Shown one piece after another: positions 22,700-33,378 of a stretch of 64,000 bases of DNA. The translations under genes and the position numbers were made by a program. Position 1 is the first letter of the stretch, and each line of letters begins with the position of its first letter. The stretch is from assembly GCA_022661535.1 (NCBI GenBank), contig JAKULF010000007.1, positions 2,108,001 to 2,172,000 on the forward strand, written 5' to 3'. The notes under the pieces are model-generated. The model made no database searches, had not been told where the DNA came from, and saw nothing but the letters and a program-made list of their open reading frames with translations. This DNA comes from Eutypa lata. Taxonomy: Eukaryota > Ascomycota > Sordariomycetes > Xylariales > Diatrypaceae.

Positions 22700-24290
22700 T
22701 GCGAATTTATCACCTAAGTGGATGACGTGGGTGCTCCCACTGCGGCTGGCCGGTATTCGTACCCGCTACTGGTCCACGAATGCGGGATTGCAATTTACAG
22801 CGTCGCCGGGCTCCACAAGAGGGACGCCTGCACCTGGAGTAAATGGTGTCCTAGGGGCTGTCCCGTCGATGGGACGGGTATATAGATACAGGGGCCATGC
22901 CGTAGCCCGTTGGACTGAGAGTGGTAGGAACCTGGATGTTGTCCCAGTCAAATGCTTTGACCCATAGGTTAAGGTTCATTGTGCCTGATTAGATCTCCCC
23001 CTTGATAAAGAGATAAGAGACAGCAAGAGAACTGTTCTCCTTACATTCATATGAGTCATCTGGATGAAGATAGAGCTTCTCGGTGGCGAAGCCTGGAACC
23101 CGCCAATCTTCCACGAGTCGATTCACAGTGTTCTCATGGCCGATAGCGAGCACTGAAATACGCACTCGCGGAGCTTGCTGCTAGTCACCATCTGTTTCTT
23201 TCAAATAGCAAACAAAGAACTTCTTGAAGTCTTCGACATGCTCAGGCACGTACTAGTAGTCCGGCCTTGAAATGTAACTTGTCTTGGGAACGGGACGGAT
23301 CGAAAGCCCGCAAAAGAGCTGTGGGTATGAATCGGATTGGTGTAACTTGCCATGACGTAGGCCGGGACCGTAGTATGATCGAGACAGGCACCTTTGCCAC
23401 GCCAATGCTCATCTATGACTTGCAGGTTGATACTCCTACGTGCTACGTCCTCGACGTAATTTTGACCGGAAAATGTCGTCGCGATAACCGGCTCTATGAA
23501 GTTAGGAGCCACCTCTGTTGGTCATAGCACGGAACTGGTCTGTGAAACCTTCCTAAGAGAAACAGCAGTGAAGTATGGTGCACTCTCAGAAGCAATTAAC
23601 TCCTGAGAAACGGCGAGCCACGAGTTGCCAGAGATGGCCAGTTTCCCGCAGCTCCAAGGTTGGCAAGCTATCCACTCGATGAAGGCAAACCCATCTTCCA
23701 CAAACTGGCAGCCAAAGAAGGTGAGGTCTCCTTCAGAGTCATAAACACCGCGAGAATCTGGGTGCAGGACGGCGTATCGGGCCCTTCATATTTCCCGCAG
23801 TTCGGAGACGGCAGCAAGCGGCACGCGGAATCGGTGAGGAATGTCATCTAACCACGGCCCGCCAACCAGCTTCTCGTCAGGACTCCAGGTGACTATCGAG
23901 GGAACCTTGTCCATTCCTGTCGGAAGAAACAAGTCTGTGCATATGGTAGTACCGTCACGAAGGGTGATAGCAATAGCACGCTCGAAAATGATATCACATG
24001 AGAGTAGCCTTGCATCATCATATCGGACAGTACCAGCCCCGAGAGTGATCATCTCGCGCTTAAATCCAGTATACCGAGCGCGAGAAGCATCAGGAGGATG
24101 AAAGCGATGTTGCGTTATAGGACAAGCTTCATTGCTATAGACCTTGAGGGTTCCGGGGACGATTTCAGCCCCCACGGTAGCGTGGTTAGTGACCCCTGTT
24201 TGTAGCGGGTAAGGTGGGATAGCGTCGTCTATAGCTGAGATGGAAAGTTGGGTCGGATGAATTGTTGCAGCCGACCCCACGATTACCTTA
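22700..24290 (-). pseudogene. Decayed CocE/NonD-family hydrolase (peptidase S15-like)
   Basis: Pieces of one alpha/beta hydrolase lie in order but in different frames. From the 5' side: DIIFERAIAITLRDGTTICT and SIVTWSPDEKLVGGPWLDDI; a stop at 23786; then YAVLHPDSRGVYDSEGDLTF and the nucleophile region SGNSWLAVSQ; then EGFTDQFRAMTNRGG in another frame; then GQNYVEDVARR and LDHTTVPAYVMASYTN; then YVPEHVEDFKKFF in yet another frame; then RISVLAIGHENTVNRLVEDW and EKLYLHPDDS. A stretch of about eight codons is missing after the first stop. A tryptophan codon expected before EGFT reads TAG. I count at least four separate lesions, and no intron pattern repairs them. Functional members are serine hydrolases acting on esters or amides. 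No start ATG is evident, so the 5' limit is approximate. The nearest gene to its right on the map is the CipB-like reductase. Confidence 0.8.
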
Positions 24291-25088
24291 ATTAAGGTTT
24301 GTGAAATGCGGAGACGGCCAGAGGAAGAGACCTACATGTATGGAAGTTTGATATTTTCACACAATCCCCTCACCATAACTTATTACGCCATGAGCACCCT
24401 AGATTAACCATAGGCTGTTTCTACATAAGCCACGTAAGCCACGTAAGCCAGACTTTGTGCCCCGACTCTTTTAGGGCAAGTAACATTAGCAACCTCATAG
24501 TTGATGGACTCCTTGGTACGTGGCTTACATGACAGTGCTACTGAAATACTCCCACAACAATAGCCCTGGGCCATGGAAGCCTCCAAGGCCGGCAGGCCGG
24601 ATGTTGTGGTTGTAAAGGTGGAGACACGGAGGAAATATCAACATGAATATCGGGATTTAGGATGATACCCCTAACTAGAGCTAGCGGCCGGGTCGGGTTA
24701 TAAATGGTATAATGTAAGCTTACCAATCGGTAGGTATCTGAAGACGTAGGATTTATTACATCATATCTCCGACTCTTGAGATGAGGCTCAGAACTGGACA
24801 ACGGTGATAACCAGCAGGTTGTATATTATTGATTGTTAAGCTTGCTAAGCTCCCATGTCGTGATCACCTTTGTAACGCCACGTCAATGTCATGAATGGTG
24901 GCTTCTACTGCACATAATCGATATCTGGACGAAGCTATGGCGGCTCCCACTGTACGTGGTCGATATCTGGACGAAGCTGTGACTTGCCTGCGGCCTATAT
25001 CTACCAAGACAGATGGCACATTCAGATCAGGACATTCTTCTCATTGTACCATCTTCTCAGTATAGCTATTACCCGGAAATCCTCAAGC
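24291..25088. promoter_or_regulatory. Spacer and promoter of the CipB-like gene
   Basis: It contains a 9-base tandem repeat (CACGTAAGC) at 24431-24448 and a 42-base imperfect tandem duplication listed separately, 110-185 bases upstream of the CipB-like ATG. Confidence 0.45.
24906..24980. repeat. 42-base imperfect tandem duplication before the CipB-like gene
   Basis: The 19-base string TCGATATCTGGACGAAGCT occurs at 24918-24936 and again at 24960-24978. Flanking bases (CACTG or TACTG followed by AC) also match, giving a 42-base period. It may hold a duplicated factor site. Confidence 0.75.
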
Positions 25089-26129
25089 ATGTCTAGCACA
25101 CAGAAAGCACTCATCGTAACAGAGGTCGGCAAGCCTGTCACCCTGGTAAGCGACTGGCCCATTCCTGAGCCTGGCGCAAACCAAGTGCAGGTGAAAGTGA
25201 CCGTTGCCGGCATCAACCCCCACGACCAGAAGACTCGCGATATGGGTCTCTTCTTTGCCAAAGGTCATATCACAATTCTTACCCACGACGTCGCCGGCAA
25301 AGTCACCAAGCTAGGCCAAGGTGTCACCGATATCGCAGTCGGCGATCGTATCGTGTACCAGCCGTCCGTCGCACCGGGCTCGTCGCAGAATGGCCTGCAA
25401 GAGTACACCACCGCGGACCTGGGGTCATTCGCTAAGATTCCGGACTCCATCACGGATGACCAGGCGGCTACTCTGCCCACCAATATCATCGCGCCTTTGG
25501 TGGCGCTGTTCGACTCACTGCAGATTCCCGCGCCGTGGTCGCCAGCCGCTAAGAAGTTTGACTATGCCGGCGCAACGCTCCTGGTCGTCGGAGGTGGTTC
25601 AAACTGCGGTCGATTCGGCGTCCAACTGGCCAAGCTCGCGGGCATTGGTACCATTGTCGCGGTGGGTGGCAACGAGGCCGAGTTGAAGTCCTACGGGGCC
25701 ACCCATGTCATTGACCGCCACGGTGGCTACGAGACGGTTCTTGCCCGCATTCGTGGCGTCGTAGGCGACGACCTAATTTACGCCTACGACGCCATCAACC
25801 CGCCAGACGGCCAGCTACTCGGGCTAAACGCCCTGTCGAGCCATAAGAAAGGCGCGCTCGCCCGTCTGATACCTCGCCTTCCAATTGACGAGTCAAAGGT
25901 TTTGGGAAAGAAGGCAGGGTTTGATGTGCGCGATGTATTCGGCGTCTCTAGCCAGCATCCTGAGCTTGCGGGTGCCTTTTGGTCTCGAGTCCCGGGGTAC
26001 CTCGAGTCCGGTCAGATCAAGCCGCTTGCTTACGTTGTCAAGAATGGGCTCACGGCAAGCAACGTTAATGAGGTGCTAGATGCCTATAAGGATGGAAAGG
26101 CGGTTACGAAGACACATATCCATTTGTAA
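25089..26129 (+). CDS. Zinc-type alcohol dehydrogenase-like reductase (CipB-like, MDR superfamily)
   Basis: This is a single exon of 346 residues; the in-frame ATG is at 25089 (MSSTQKALIV). The N-terminal GroES-like half has EPGANQVQVKVTVAGINPHD. The nucleotide-binding half has LLVVGGGSNCGRFGVQLAKLAG, a glycine-rich MDR dinucleotide motif, and IVAVGGNEAELKSYGATHVI. The cysteines that bind catalytic zinc in true alcohol dehydrogenases are absent at the expected place (GINPHDQK), so this is a zinc-free reductase of the quinone oxidoreductase or enoyl reductase type. Aspergillus CipB, induced by concanamycin, has the same layout and length. A duplicated 42-base element lies just upstream. The hydrolase relic on the other side shares the same 5' gap. 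Substrate unknown. Confidence 0.9.
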   Translation: MSSTQKALIVTEVGKPVTLVSDWPIPEPGANQVQVKVTVAGINPHDQKTRDMGLFFAKGHITILTHDVAGKVTKLGQGVTDIAVGDRIVYQPSVAPGSSQNGLQEYTTADLGSFAKIPDSITDDQAATLPTNIIAPLVALFDSLQIPAPWSPAAKKFDYAGATLLVVGGGSNCGRFGVQLAKLAGIGTIVAVGGNEAELKSYGATHVIDRHGGYETVLARIRGVVGDDLIYAYDAINPPDGQLLGLNALSSHKKGALARLIPRLPIDESKVLGKKAGFDVRDVFGVSSQHPELAGAFWSRVPGYLESGQIKPLAYVVKNGLTASNVNEVLDAYKDGKAVTKTHIHL

Positions 26130-26585
26130 ACGAACCATAGATATTCGATACTTATTAGGAGACCGGTGACTACCTCCTATAAATTAAATAGAGCCTTGCT
26201 AAATCTGCAATGTTCCATTTGTTAGGTCTTTGGTGACCCACTTAGCCAGCTCGCTACCACCCGCTATCACAGTGGGGCAATGAGATCAGCCCCTGCCATA
26301 ACTATCTGGATAAATAACGAGATCTGTCTCCAGATATTTCATAACGTAGTCGATTACTGAATAAAGGCAATCTCAACATGGAGGTCCAAAAGGTGTCTCG
26401 GGCCGCCATACGGTGCAACCGTACACTAAAGCATCTATTAATTCGCTAGGTTCGTATGTGTGGATATGACCATGGAGTATTTCCGTGAGTTCCTGAGAAT
26501 CTCTGACGCGACAGGAAATCGCCCGGTCTGCATTTCACTATCGTCTTCACGGAAGGCCTCTTGAACCGACATAACTGCTGACAAT
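26130..26585. promoter_or_regulatory. Promoter region of pac1
   Basis: This 456-base gap separates two genes on the same strand. No specific site was recognised. Confidence 0.4.
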
Positions 26586-28075
26586 ATGAGTCCTATGCTG
26601 TCTGACCGACAGGCCGAAGAGCTGTAAGTTAGGCACGAAGTGATCTACTGACTGTGTTAACTTACATGTGACAGCCACAAAGCCTTGCTTGCCTACCTCC
26701 TAGGAAATGGCTTGCACGACACAGCCAGTGCCTTTCGACAGGAGTTGGGCCTCGGCGAGGACATATTTGATGCGACGATGGCGAAGAAGTACGAGATCTT
26801 GTTGGAGAAGAAGTGGATAAGTGTTGTTCGACTGCAGAAAAAGGCATGCCCGCGTCATGATTTGATACTCTCGTTACTCCGCAAAAATTAACCAGATGCT
26901 ATGTTTAGATCATGGAGCTCGAAACTCGAAACGCAGCACTGCAATCGGACCTCGAGAATCTAACACCCGGTTCCCGTTCCCAGCTGACGAAAGATCCGTC
27001 CTCCTGGCTACCCAGTGCTGCTCCCCGCTATACTCTCGAATCGCATCGAGGTACAATCAACTGTGTCGCTTTTCACCCCATTTTCTCCTCCATCGCTACC
27101 GGCTCGGATGATTACACTATCAAAATATGGGATTGGGAAGAGGGCTCGTTAGAGAGAACGATCAAGGGACATACACGGGCAGTGACAGATCTTGACTATG
27201 GTGGCCCAAAGGGCGGCGTTCTTCTCGCGTCTAGCAGCGCGGATCTTTCGATTAAGCTTTGGGATCCGATGGACGAGTACAAGAATGTGAGGACTTTGGT
27301 AGGACACGAGCATAGCGTGAGCGCCGTTCGTTTTATATCTCCCTCGGGGACATCGCTCGTTAGTGCGAGTAGAGACCAGACTCTAAGAATATGGGACACC
27401 AGCACCGGCTACTGCACTCGGACACTCCATGGCCATGTCGGCTGGGTCAGGGATGTTTCTCCTTCCGATGATGGGCGTTTCCTCCTGTCAACCGGGGATG
27501 ACATGAGCGCTCGATTGTGGGACATTTCCACATCGGGACATGAGATTAAGGCAATCATGACCGGCCACGAACACTTCAATGAGTGTTGTGCATTAGCACC
27601 ACCAACTTCGTATCAGCATATCGCCGCGCTCGCAGGAGTCAAAGCCCCGCCCGCAAGCAGCGCAGCAGAGTTCATGGCGACCGGTTCACGAGATAAGACC
27701 ATCAAAATATGGGACGCCCGGGGCACCTGTCTCCTGACCTTGACCGGTCACGACAACTGGGTCCGGGCCATTGTTTTCCATCCTGGCGGCAAGTATCTTC
27801 TGTCGGTCTCGGATGACAAAACATTGCGGTGCTGGGATCTGACTCAAGGGGGCAAGTGCGTCCGAGTGCTTGGGGATACCCACGAGCGCTTCGTAACGTC
27901 CCTGCGATGGGCACCGAGTCTTGCTCGATCTCTAGGGTTAGCCGGAGGTGGCGAGGGGGAAAAGAACAGGACATCACTTAGCGCATTGGGCAAACCTGAT
28001 GTTTCAACTATGCAGATCTGCTGTGTAATAGCTACCGGAGGCGTTGATACAAAGCTCAGGATCTTTGCTAACTGA
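26586..28075 (+). CDS. pac1: PAC1/NudF (LIS1), dynein regulator
   Basis: Three exons (26586-26623, 26675-26843, 26909-28075) encode 457 residues. LIS1 binds the dynein motor ring and is needed for nuclear migration in hyphae. A LisH motif at residues 9-40 ([20 protein letters not shown]) is followed by a short coiled coil ([20 protein letters not shown]). Seven WD repeats follow, for example [33 protein letters not shown] and [19 protein letters not shown]. The second intron begins GC, not GT (AAAAAG then GCATGC), and ends TTTAG. This is the only join that gives the conserved QKKIMELE, since nearby GT donors break the frame. The insert around PPASSAAEF in the C-terminal half is usual for fungal PAC1. 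Confidence 0.95.
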
Positions 28076-28668
28076 TACGCCGTTGCTGGATGTAAATTCC
28101 GGCTGTGGACTGTTACTTTTCAACAATAGGATTCAGGAATGTTGATCAATGGGCTTAGAGGCGCAGGTCTGTTGTTTCATTCCATTACGCAGCCGCTGAT
28201 TGTCGAATCTGCAAGTCGATATCTATACTGTATCAATATCTAGGCCTGCCATACCAATTCATATGGCCACTGATAATTGTATCATTGTAGTCTATAATGT
28301 ATCTGATATCCAAAAAGTAAATAAGACATTATAAGCTGCTTCTTCGAACTAGGTAACGGCTTGAACTTATTGTGTGTTCTGATTTACCTAAATTACATGC
28401 ATCGTCAAAGTGGGTATGTACGTATGTAGGTAGCCACTAACGGGGTATAATTAGTGGAGGTAGACATGTGGCTTGAATATCCGGCCACTGGGAAAATGCA
28501 CTAAGTTTACTTCAACTTCTTTGATGACCGACGAATGGAACTAAGATTAGCCAGGCTACTTTTTGTACAGAGAAGCGCTCACGGAAATCATTACCTGGAG
28601 CAACAAATTGCGTAAATTTTACACAACCTCATATATCGAGGCTACCTGTTAGGAATGTAAAAAAGACC
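28076..28668. other. Spacer between pac1 and tfb5
   Basis: An AT-rich spacer between genes on the same strand. No feature was recognised beyond a GTATGTACGTATGTAGGTAG string near 28413-28432. Confidence 0.45.
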
Positions 28669-29046
28669 ATGTCCGAAAAACGAAGTAAAGGCAACGTTGT
28701 TGCCGTACGAGGTTCATCACCCACCCCACATCCGCTGTGTCAAAAGATTGGTGGGCCATGCTAACCCTTTGTTGAAGGTGTGTTGGTCGAGTGCGATCCT
28801 TCCATCAAATCCATCATTATCAATCTGGATAGTGAGAACAATGCATACATCATTGAGGATCTCGACGAAACCCACCTTTTGATCAAGGAGAACCATTTGG
28901 GGGAATTGAAAGCGAGGCTTGATGACGTAAGTTCAATCTATGTAGTCTTCTTGGAGAATAGTGGTCCAACTAATACAACGCAGAGACTGAAGGAGACGGT
29001 CCCTGTAGTCGAAAACGATTCAGACTCAGATCGGGATGTCAAGTGA
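28669..29046 (+). CDS. tfb5: TFIIH subunit Tfb5
   Basis: Three exons (28669-28711, 28778-28926, 28984-29046) encode about 84 residues. Tfb5 stabilises the Ssl2/Tfb2 part of TFIIH in transcription and nucleotide excision repair. The conserved core reads VRGVLVECDPSIKSIII, IEDLDETHLLI and LGELKARLDD. The AVRG-VLVECDP join needs an intron with a weak donor GTTCAT, a good branch GCTAAC and acceptor TTGAAG. The second intron (57 bases, donor GTAAGT, branch CTAATAC, acceptor ACGCAG) is a multiple of three and has no stop, so its retention would give a longer protein. The start ATG gives about ten residues more than the yeast form. Tfb5 homologs are usually 65-95 residues long. Confidence 0.88.
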
Positions 29047-29286
29047 AGCAACTTAGGTCTACCATATGGATTTAATAGAAGATACCACTACTAGACGAGA
29101 TACATCGTGCCTAGAGCCTAGACCTGGTTCTCAGCTATAGAACTGAATTCTTGGGAACCAGGGTTCGGAATTCACTCTTGGATTGGAGGAAAATTTCCTA
29201 ACATTCACGCCACAGTATCCCAATGAAACATGTCCTCGATCCAGCTTTACTCATACAACACGAATACAGATATGTCTTGACTTGAC

Positions 29287-30248
29287 TTAGAGCTTCTCAA
29301 ATCTTGGTTTCGTCTTCTTGATCCCTGACATGAGCGCTGATTTGATATCGTTCGTCTGAAGCATCCCCTGATTCCAGACACCAGTATACCTCAGACCTAT
29401 TCATGTTAGCATGCCTAGCGGTATAGTTCGAGATGATTGACACTTACTGTCTGCAACAGAATTATCCCTAGCATGGTTGAGTAATTCTTTAGTACCCTGC
29501 ACAGCAACGGGGCTTTTCGATGATATGAGAGATGCTAGCTGAATAGCAGTCTCGATAGCCTTGACCTTCGTCTCTAACACCTGGCTAACAAAACCGACGG
29601 CAAGAGCTTCATTTGCGTCGAATATTCTAGCAGATAAGCATACGTCCTTCACCCAGGAGAAGCTCGACACTGCTTTCGGCAGTCTACTCAGAGTGCCAAT
29701 ATCTGCAGCTAGGCCTATGTCGACCTCCTTGACGGCGAACTTAGTGTCCTTGGAACATATCCTAATATCGGCGCAACAAGAGATGTCGATGGCTAGGCCA
29801 AGCGATATCCCGTGCAACACACATATCACAGCTGATAGAGGTTAGGTTCGTGTTATAAAAATAGTAATTATATGTATTTCCACTTACGCTTTTCGCATTT
29901 CTCTACCTGGCCAATACAGTTTTGAAACTCGAGAAGATGTCGTCTATTTGTCGTTGCTCGTCTCGCTGCATCAAGATTTGGGTCGCCTCCACTGAGGACA
30001 GGGTTCTGGGTTGCTGCTTGGACGTCAAGGCCAGCCGTAAACGCTCTGTCCCCGGCTCCAGATAAAACAACAGCTCGAACTTCTGGGTCGTGGGATAATT
30101 GCTCGAAGACCTTCCCAAACTCAATCCACATCTCCTCAAAGAATGCATTCAGCTTTTCAGGCCGGTTGATCTCAACAAAGGCGACATACTCGACGGGTGA
30201 AGAAACGAGGAAGTGCTTGAACTCCGTATATCCCTGCAATGAAGACAT
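29287..30248 (-). CDS. Enoyl-CoA hydratase/dienoyl-CoA isomerase family protein
   Basis: Three exons (30248-29888, 29831-29448, 29396-29287) encode 284 residues. The crotonase fold is clear: VAFVEINRPEKLNAF, then the oxyanion-hole region VVLSGAGDRAFTAGLDVQA, then PVICVLHGISLGLAIDISC and the acidic-residue region FAVKEVDIGLAADIGTLSRL. The VDIGLAADIGTLSRLPK stretch is typical of delta3,5-delta2,4-dienoyl-CoA isomerases, which handle unsaturated fatty acids in beta-oxidation. The C terminus is RFEKL. EKL is close to, but not, a canonical PTS1 tripeptide, so peroxisomal import is possible but unproven. Splice sites are GTAAGT donors and CAG/TAG acceptors. It shares a short divergent promoter with utp15. 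Confidence 0.88.
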
Positions 30249-30670
30249 GATGCGCGCGAATATGACAACCGCTCTTTTAATGTGATATCTGAAACTATTT
30301 TAAAATGAACCTAAGTTCGAGAAAGTTCACGGTTAGAATAGTAACAACGTCTAGTTTTTGAAAGAAACTACTAATCTTACATGGACGGCTCAGTGCTTGT
30401 GATCATAAGGTGAGATTGAACCGAGGCATCTGGGCTGAAGCTGGGGAACCGGGGGTCAGTGAGCAGTTACGACCCACACTATCCGCTGTGAGTGGGGCTA
30501 GCTGAGCCTACAGAAAGCTTTACTGCGATAGGTATAGCGCATCTAGAACCCCTGCATTGGCTTGACGATTAGGAAAAAAATAAAAATTATTGAAGTTCTT
30601 ATCTCGATTAGCAAACATCACATCACATCACAACTACATACGACAGCAACCCCCCCTAGAAGTCGTCACA
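30249..30670. promoter_or_regulatory. Divergent promoter of the isomerase-like gene and utp15
   Basis: This 422-base gap separates two outward genes. A CACATCACATCACA stretch lies just upstream of the utp15 start. No defined factor site was recognised. Confidence 0.4.
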
Positions 30671-32281
30671 ATGGCAGCAGAAGTTGCACCGCTTCCGCAG
30701 CTGAAGCTGCCCTCTGGGCCTGCACCCATAACGGCGGAACAGAGATACTGGAAGTCATTCAAGAACCAACTGGTCATTCCATCACCGACGCAATACCCCG
30801 TCACCCACATCACCGTGCCCTCCACCAACCCAGCCAATGCCGGCGGCTCCTCCAGCAACGACTACTTCGCCGTGACGACGGGGACGCGCGTGCAGATCTA
30901 CTCGATACGGACGCGGAAGCTGGCCAAGACGATCACGCGGTTCGGCGACATCGCGCGGAGCGGCGACGTGCGGCGCGACGGCCGGGTCGTCGCGGCCGGC
31001 GACGACACGGGGAAGCTCCAGGTCTTCGACGTGAGCTCGCGCGCCATCCTGAAGACGTGGACGACGCACAAGCAGCCCGTGTGGGCGACCAAGTTCTCGC
31101 CCGCCGACCTCACCACCCTGATGAGCGCGAGCGACGACAAGACCGTGCGGCTGTGGGACCTGCCGAGCCAGGAGAGCACGTCCACCTTCGTCGGCCACGC
31201 CGACTACGTGCGTAGCGGTAGCTTCATGCCGGGGTCCATGTCCAACATGCTGGTCTCAGGGAGCTACGACGCGACGGTCAAGCTGTGGGACCCCCGGACG
31301 CCGCGCGCCGCCGTCATGACCTTCAAGCACGCGGCGCCCATCGAGGACGTGCTCCCGCTCCCGTCGGGCACCACCGTGCTCGCGGCCTCCGAGAACCAGA
31401 TCTCCGTGCTCGACCTCGTGGCCGCGAAGCCTCAGCACGTCATCTCGAACCACCAGAAGACCGTCACGTCGCTGTCGCTCGCGTCGGGCGGGCGGCGCCT
31501 CGTCTCCGGCGGCCTCGACGGCCACGTCAAGGTCTTCGAGACCACAGGCTGGAACGTCGTCGCCGGCATCAAGTACCCGTCCCCGGTCCTCACGGTGCGC
31601 GTCGTCACGGCCGGCCCCAACGCCGACGACCGCCACCTGGCCGTGGGCCTGCAGTCGGGCATGCTCTCGCTGCGGACGCGGCTGACGGGCCCCGAGGCGC
31701 GGCGCGAGCAGGACCGCGAGCGCGAGATGGCGGCGCTGGTGGCGGGCACGATCGAAGCGCACGACAAGTCGAAGGGGAAGCGGAAGCGGCGCACGGCCGC
31801 ACAGCGCCGCCTAGACCTTGTCGGCGAGGGCGCCGACGTCGTCATCGCCAACGACCTGGGCCGCCCCCGGCGCGAAACCCCCTGGCAGAAGGACCTGCGG
31901 CACGGCCGGTACGCGGCGGCGCTCGACCGCGTGCTCGACCGGAACGCCAAGGACCACGCGCCCTTGACCGTCTTGACGCTGCTCGTGGCGCTGAGGCACC
32001 GCAGCACACTGCGCGATGCGCTCGAGGACCGTGATGAGGCGAGCGTTCAGCCCGTCCTGCGCTGGGTCCAGACGCATATTGTTGATCCTCGTTATGTCGG
32101 TGTTTGCGTGGATGTGGCGACTTACCTCCTTGACTTGTATGCCGAGTTCACCGGGGGAAGCGCCGAGCTCGCCGCCGGCTTCCGCACCTTACACCGCCGC
32201 GTCAGGCAAGAGGTTGAGAGGGCTCAGGTCGCTACGCAGACTGGTGGTATGTTGGGGAGTTTGCTCGTCGGCGTGGAATAG
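30671..32281 (+). CDS. utp15: Utp15, U3 snoRNP/SSU processome WD40 protein
   Basis: This is a single GC-rich exon of 536 residues starting at the ATG at 30671 (MAAEVAPLPQLKLP). Utp15 belongs to the t-UTP/UtpA subcomplex, which links rDNA transcription to early 18S rRNA processing in the nucleolus. The N-terminal WD40 propeller includes LMSASDDKTVRLWDLPSQE, LVSGSYDATVKLWDPRTP and RRLVSGGLDGHVKVFETTG. A basic KGKRKRRTAAQRR stretch follows. The C-terminal helical UTP15 domain includes FDRALDRVLDRN-like sequence (AALDRVLDRNAKDH) and TVLTLLVALRHRSTLRDAL. Length and order match the family. Several long overlapping frames on both strands here are shadows of its high GC content. Confidence 0.95.
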   Translation: MAAEVAPLPQLKLPSGPAPITAEQRYWKSFKNQLVIPSPTQYPVTHITVPSTNPANAGGSSSNDYFAVTTGTRVQIYSIRTRKLAKTITRFGDIARSGDVRRDGRVVAAGDDTGKLQVFDVSSRAILKTWTTHKQPVWATKFSPADLTTLMSASDDKTVRLWDLPSQESTSTFVGHADYVRSGSFMPGSMSNMLVSGSYDATVKLWDPRTPRAAVMTFKHAAPIEDVLPLPSGTTVLAASENQISVLDLVAAKPQHVISNHQKTVTSLSLASGGRRLVSGGLDGHVKVFETTGWNVVAGIKYPSPVLTVRVVTAGPNADDRHLAVGLQSGMLSLRTRLTGPEARREQDREREMAALVAGTIEAHDKSKGKRKRRTAAQRRLDLVGEGADVVIANDLGRPRRETPWQKDLRHGRYAAALDRVLDRNAKDHAPLTVLTLLVALRHRSTLRDALEDRDEASVQPVLRWVQTHIVDPRYVGVCVDVATYLLDLYAEFTGGSAELAAGFRTLHRRVRQEVERAQVATQTGGMLGSLLVGVE

Positions 32282-33378
32282 TGGATGATGGAGTGCGTCA
32301 GGAAAGAAGGAAAAGGGGATGTGTGTGAAGGAGCGGTCAAACAAATTTAAAGGGGGATGAGCCGACAGGATATAGACGATGGCTAACTTTGTACCAAAAT
32401 CCGTTGGTCAGGCTTGAGGAGGTGTGTATAAGCTACATGGTCATACTGCATTGCGATGGCGTTTCGGTCGGGAAAAAGGTGGTGGGCTCCATACCCCTTG
32501 TTAGGAATATAATACACTTGTTGATATTTCGAGGCTACCTGCCTACTGATGCTATCTTATGTTAAGTGTCATCCGAATTACAATGACTCAATAGGTAGAG
32601 GCGCTACGGTGCTTCTGCTTCCACAGTCAAATAGGTTTTTACCCTATGTGCAGGCTATTATCAACATTTCAGTGTGTTTAGGATAGTCGCCCACGCCCAC
32701 CAAGGGGTGCAAGATATTAAAACCCTCGAAAACGCTTCACCAGCTGCTGGTGGTAGTCCAAGGCCATGCCCCACGCTTACTTCCAATGACCTCTATCAAA
32801 AGCCTTTTATACTAAGCAACTACAATATGACCAATCTGCATAAGAAGGTCACTTCATTACAATATATTACGAACGTTTAGAGCGAGCATCGACAATCGTG
32901 ACCTTGATATATACCCGTCCATTTTGCACCTTGATGACCTCAATCATGGTGGTTATTAGTAATTGAACCCATACCGATCAACAAACTGATAATGAACCTC
33001 CGAATCCTTCGGAAATATGTTGCACATATGCATGTGGTGTGCGCACCTTTACCAATGTTTGCTAAGTACTTAGGCAACAAGAGAAATGGTTGCCTTAAAA
33101 GATCATCTACGGCCAATGATAGGGCCCTCCACAAGTCTTGTAGCTGGATGGCGTCCGCTACCCCTCCTCCGTTCTAGGAAACCAGGTTATCTTGTGAACC
33201 TCATCTTGCGGAAATTGCAACAAATTTGTTGGCTTGATAACGTTATTCGACTCGACCATACAAGACTTGTTCTTTCTGACTTGGGGCCTTGATCGCATCA
33301 ATACGCTCTAACAGATCCAGATTCCTTAAGGTCTGATATTTTATTATTTCCGTACTCACAGCACTCTTCCTGCCCACC
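32282..33378. other. Spacer downstream of utp15
   Basis: It contains the utp15 3' region, then AT-rich sequence. I see no gene I can support. Confidence 0.45.

Noticed and set aside
24431..24448. Short 9-base tandem repeat as a CRISPR-like or origin element
   Set aside because: Only two full copies, no spacers; simple local slippage explains it.
30782..32034. Long alternative frames over utp15
   Set aside because: Same cause; the utp15 frame has clear WD40 and C-terminal family signatures and the others do not.
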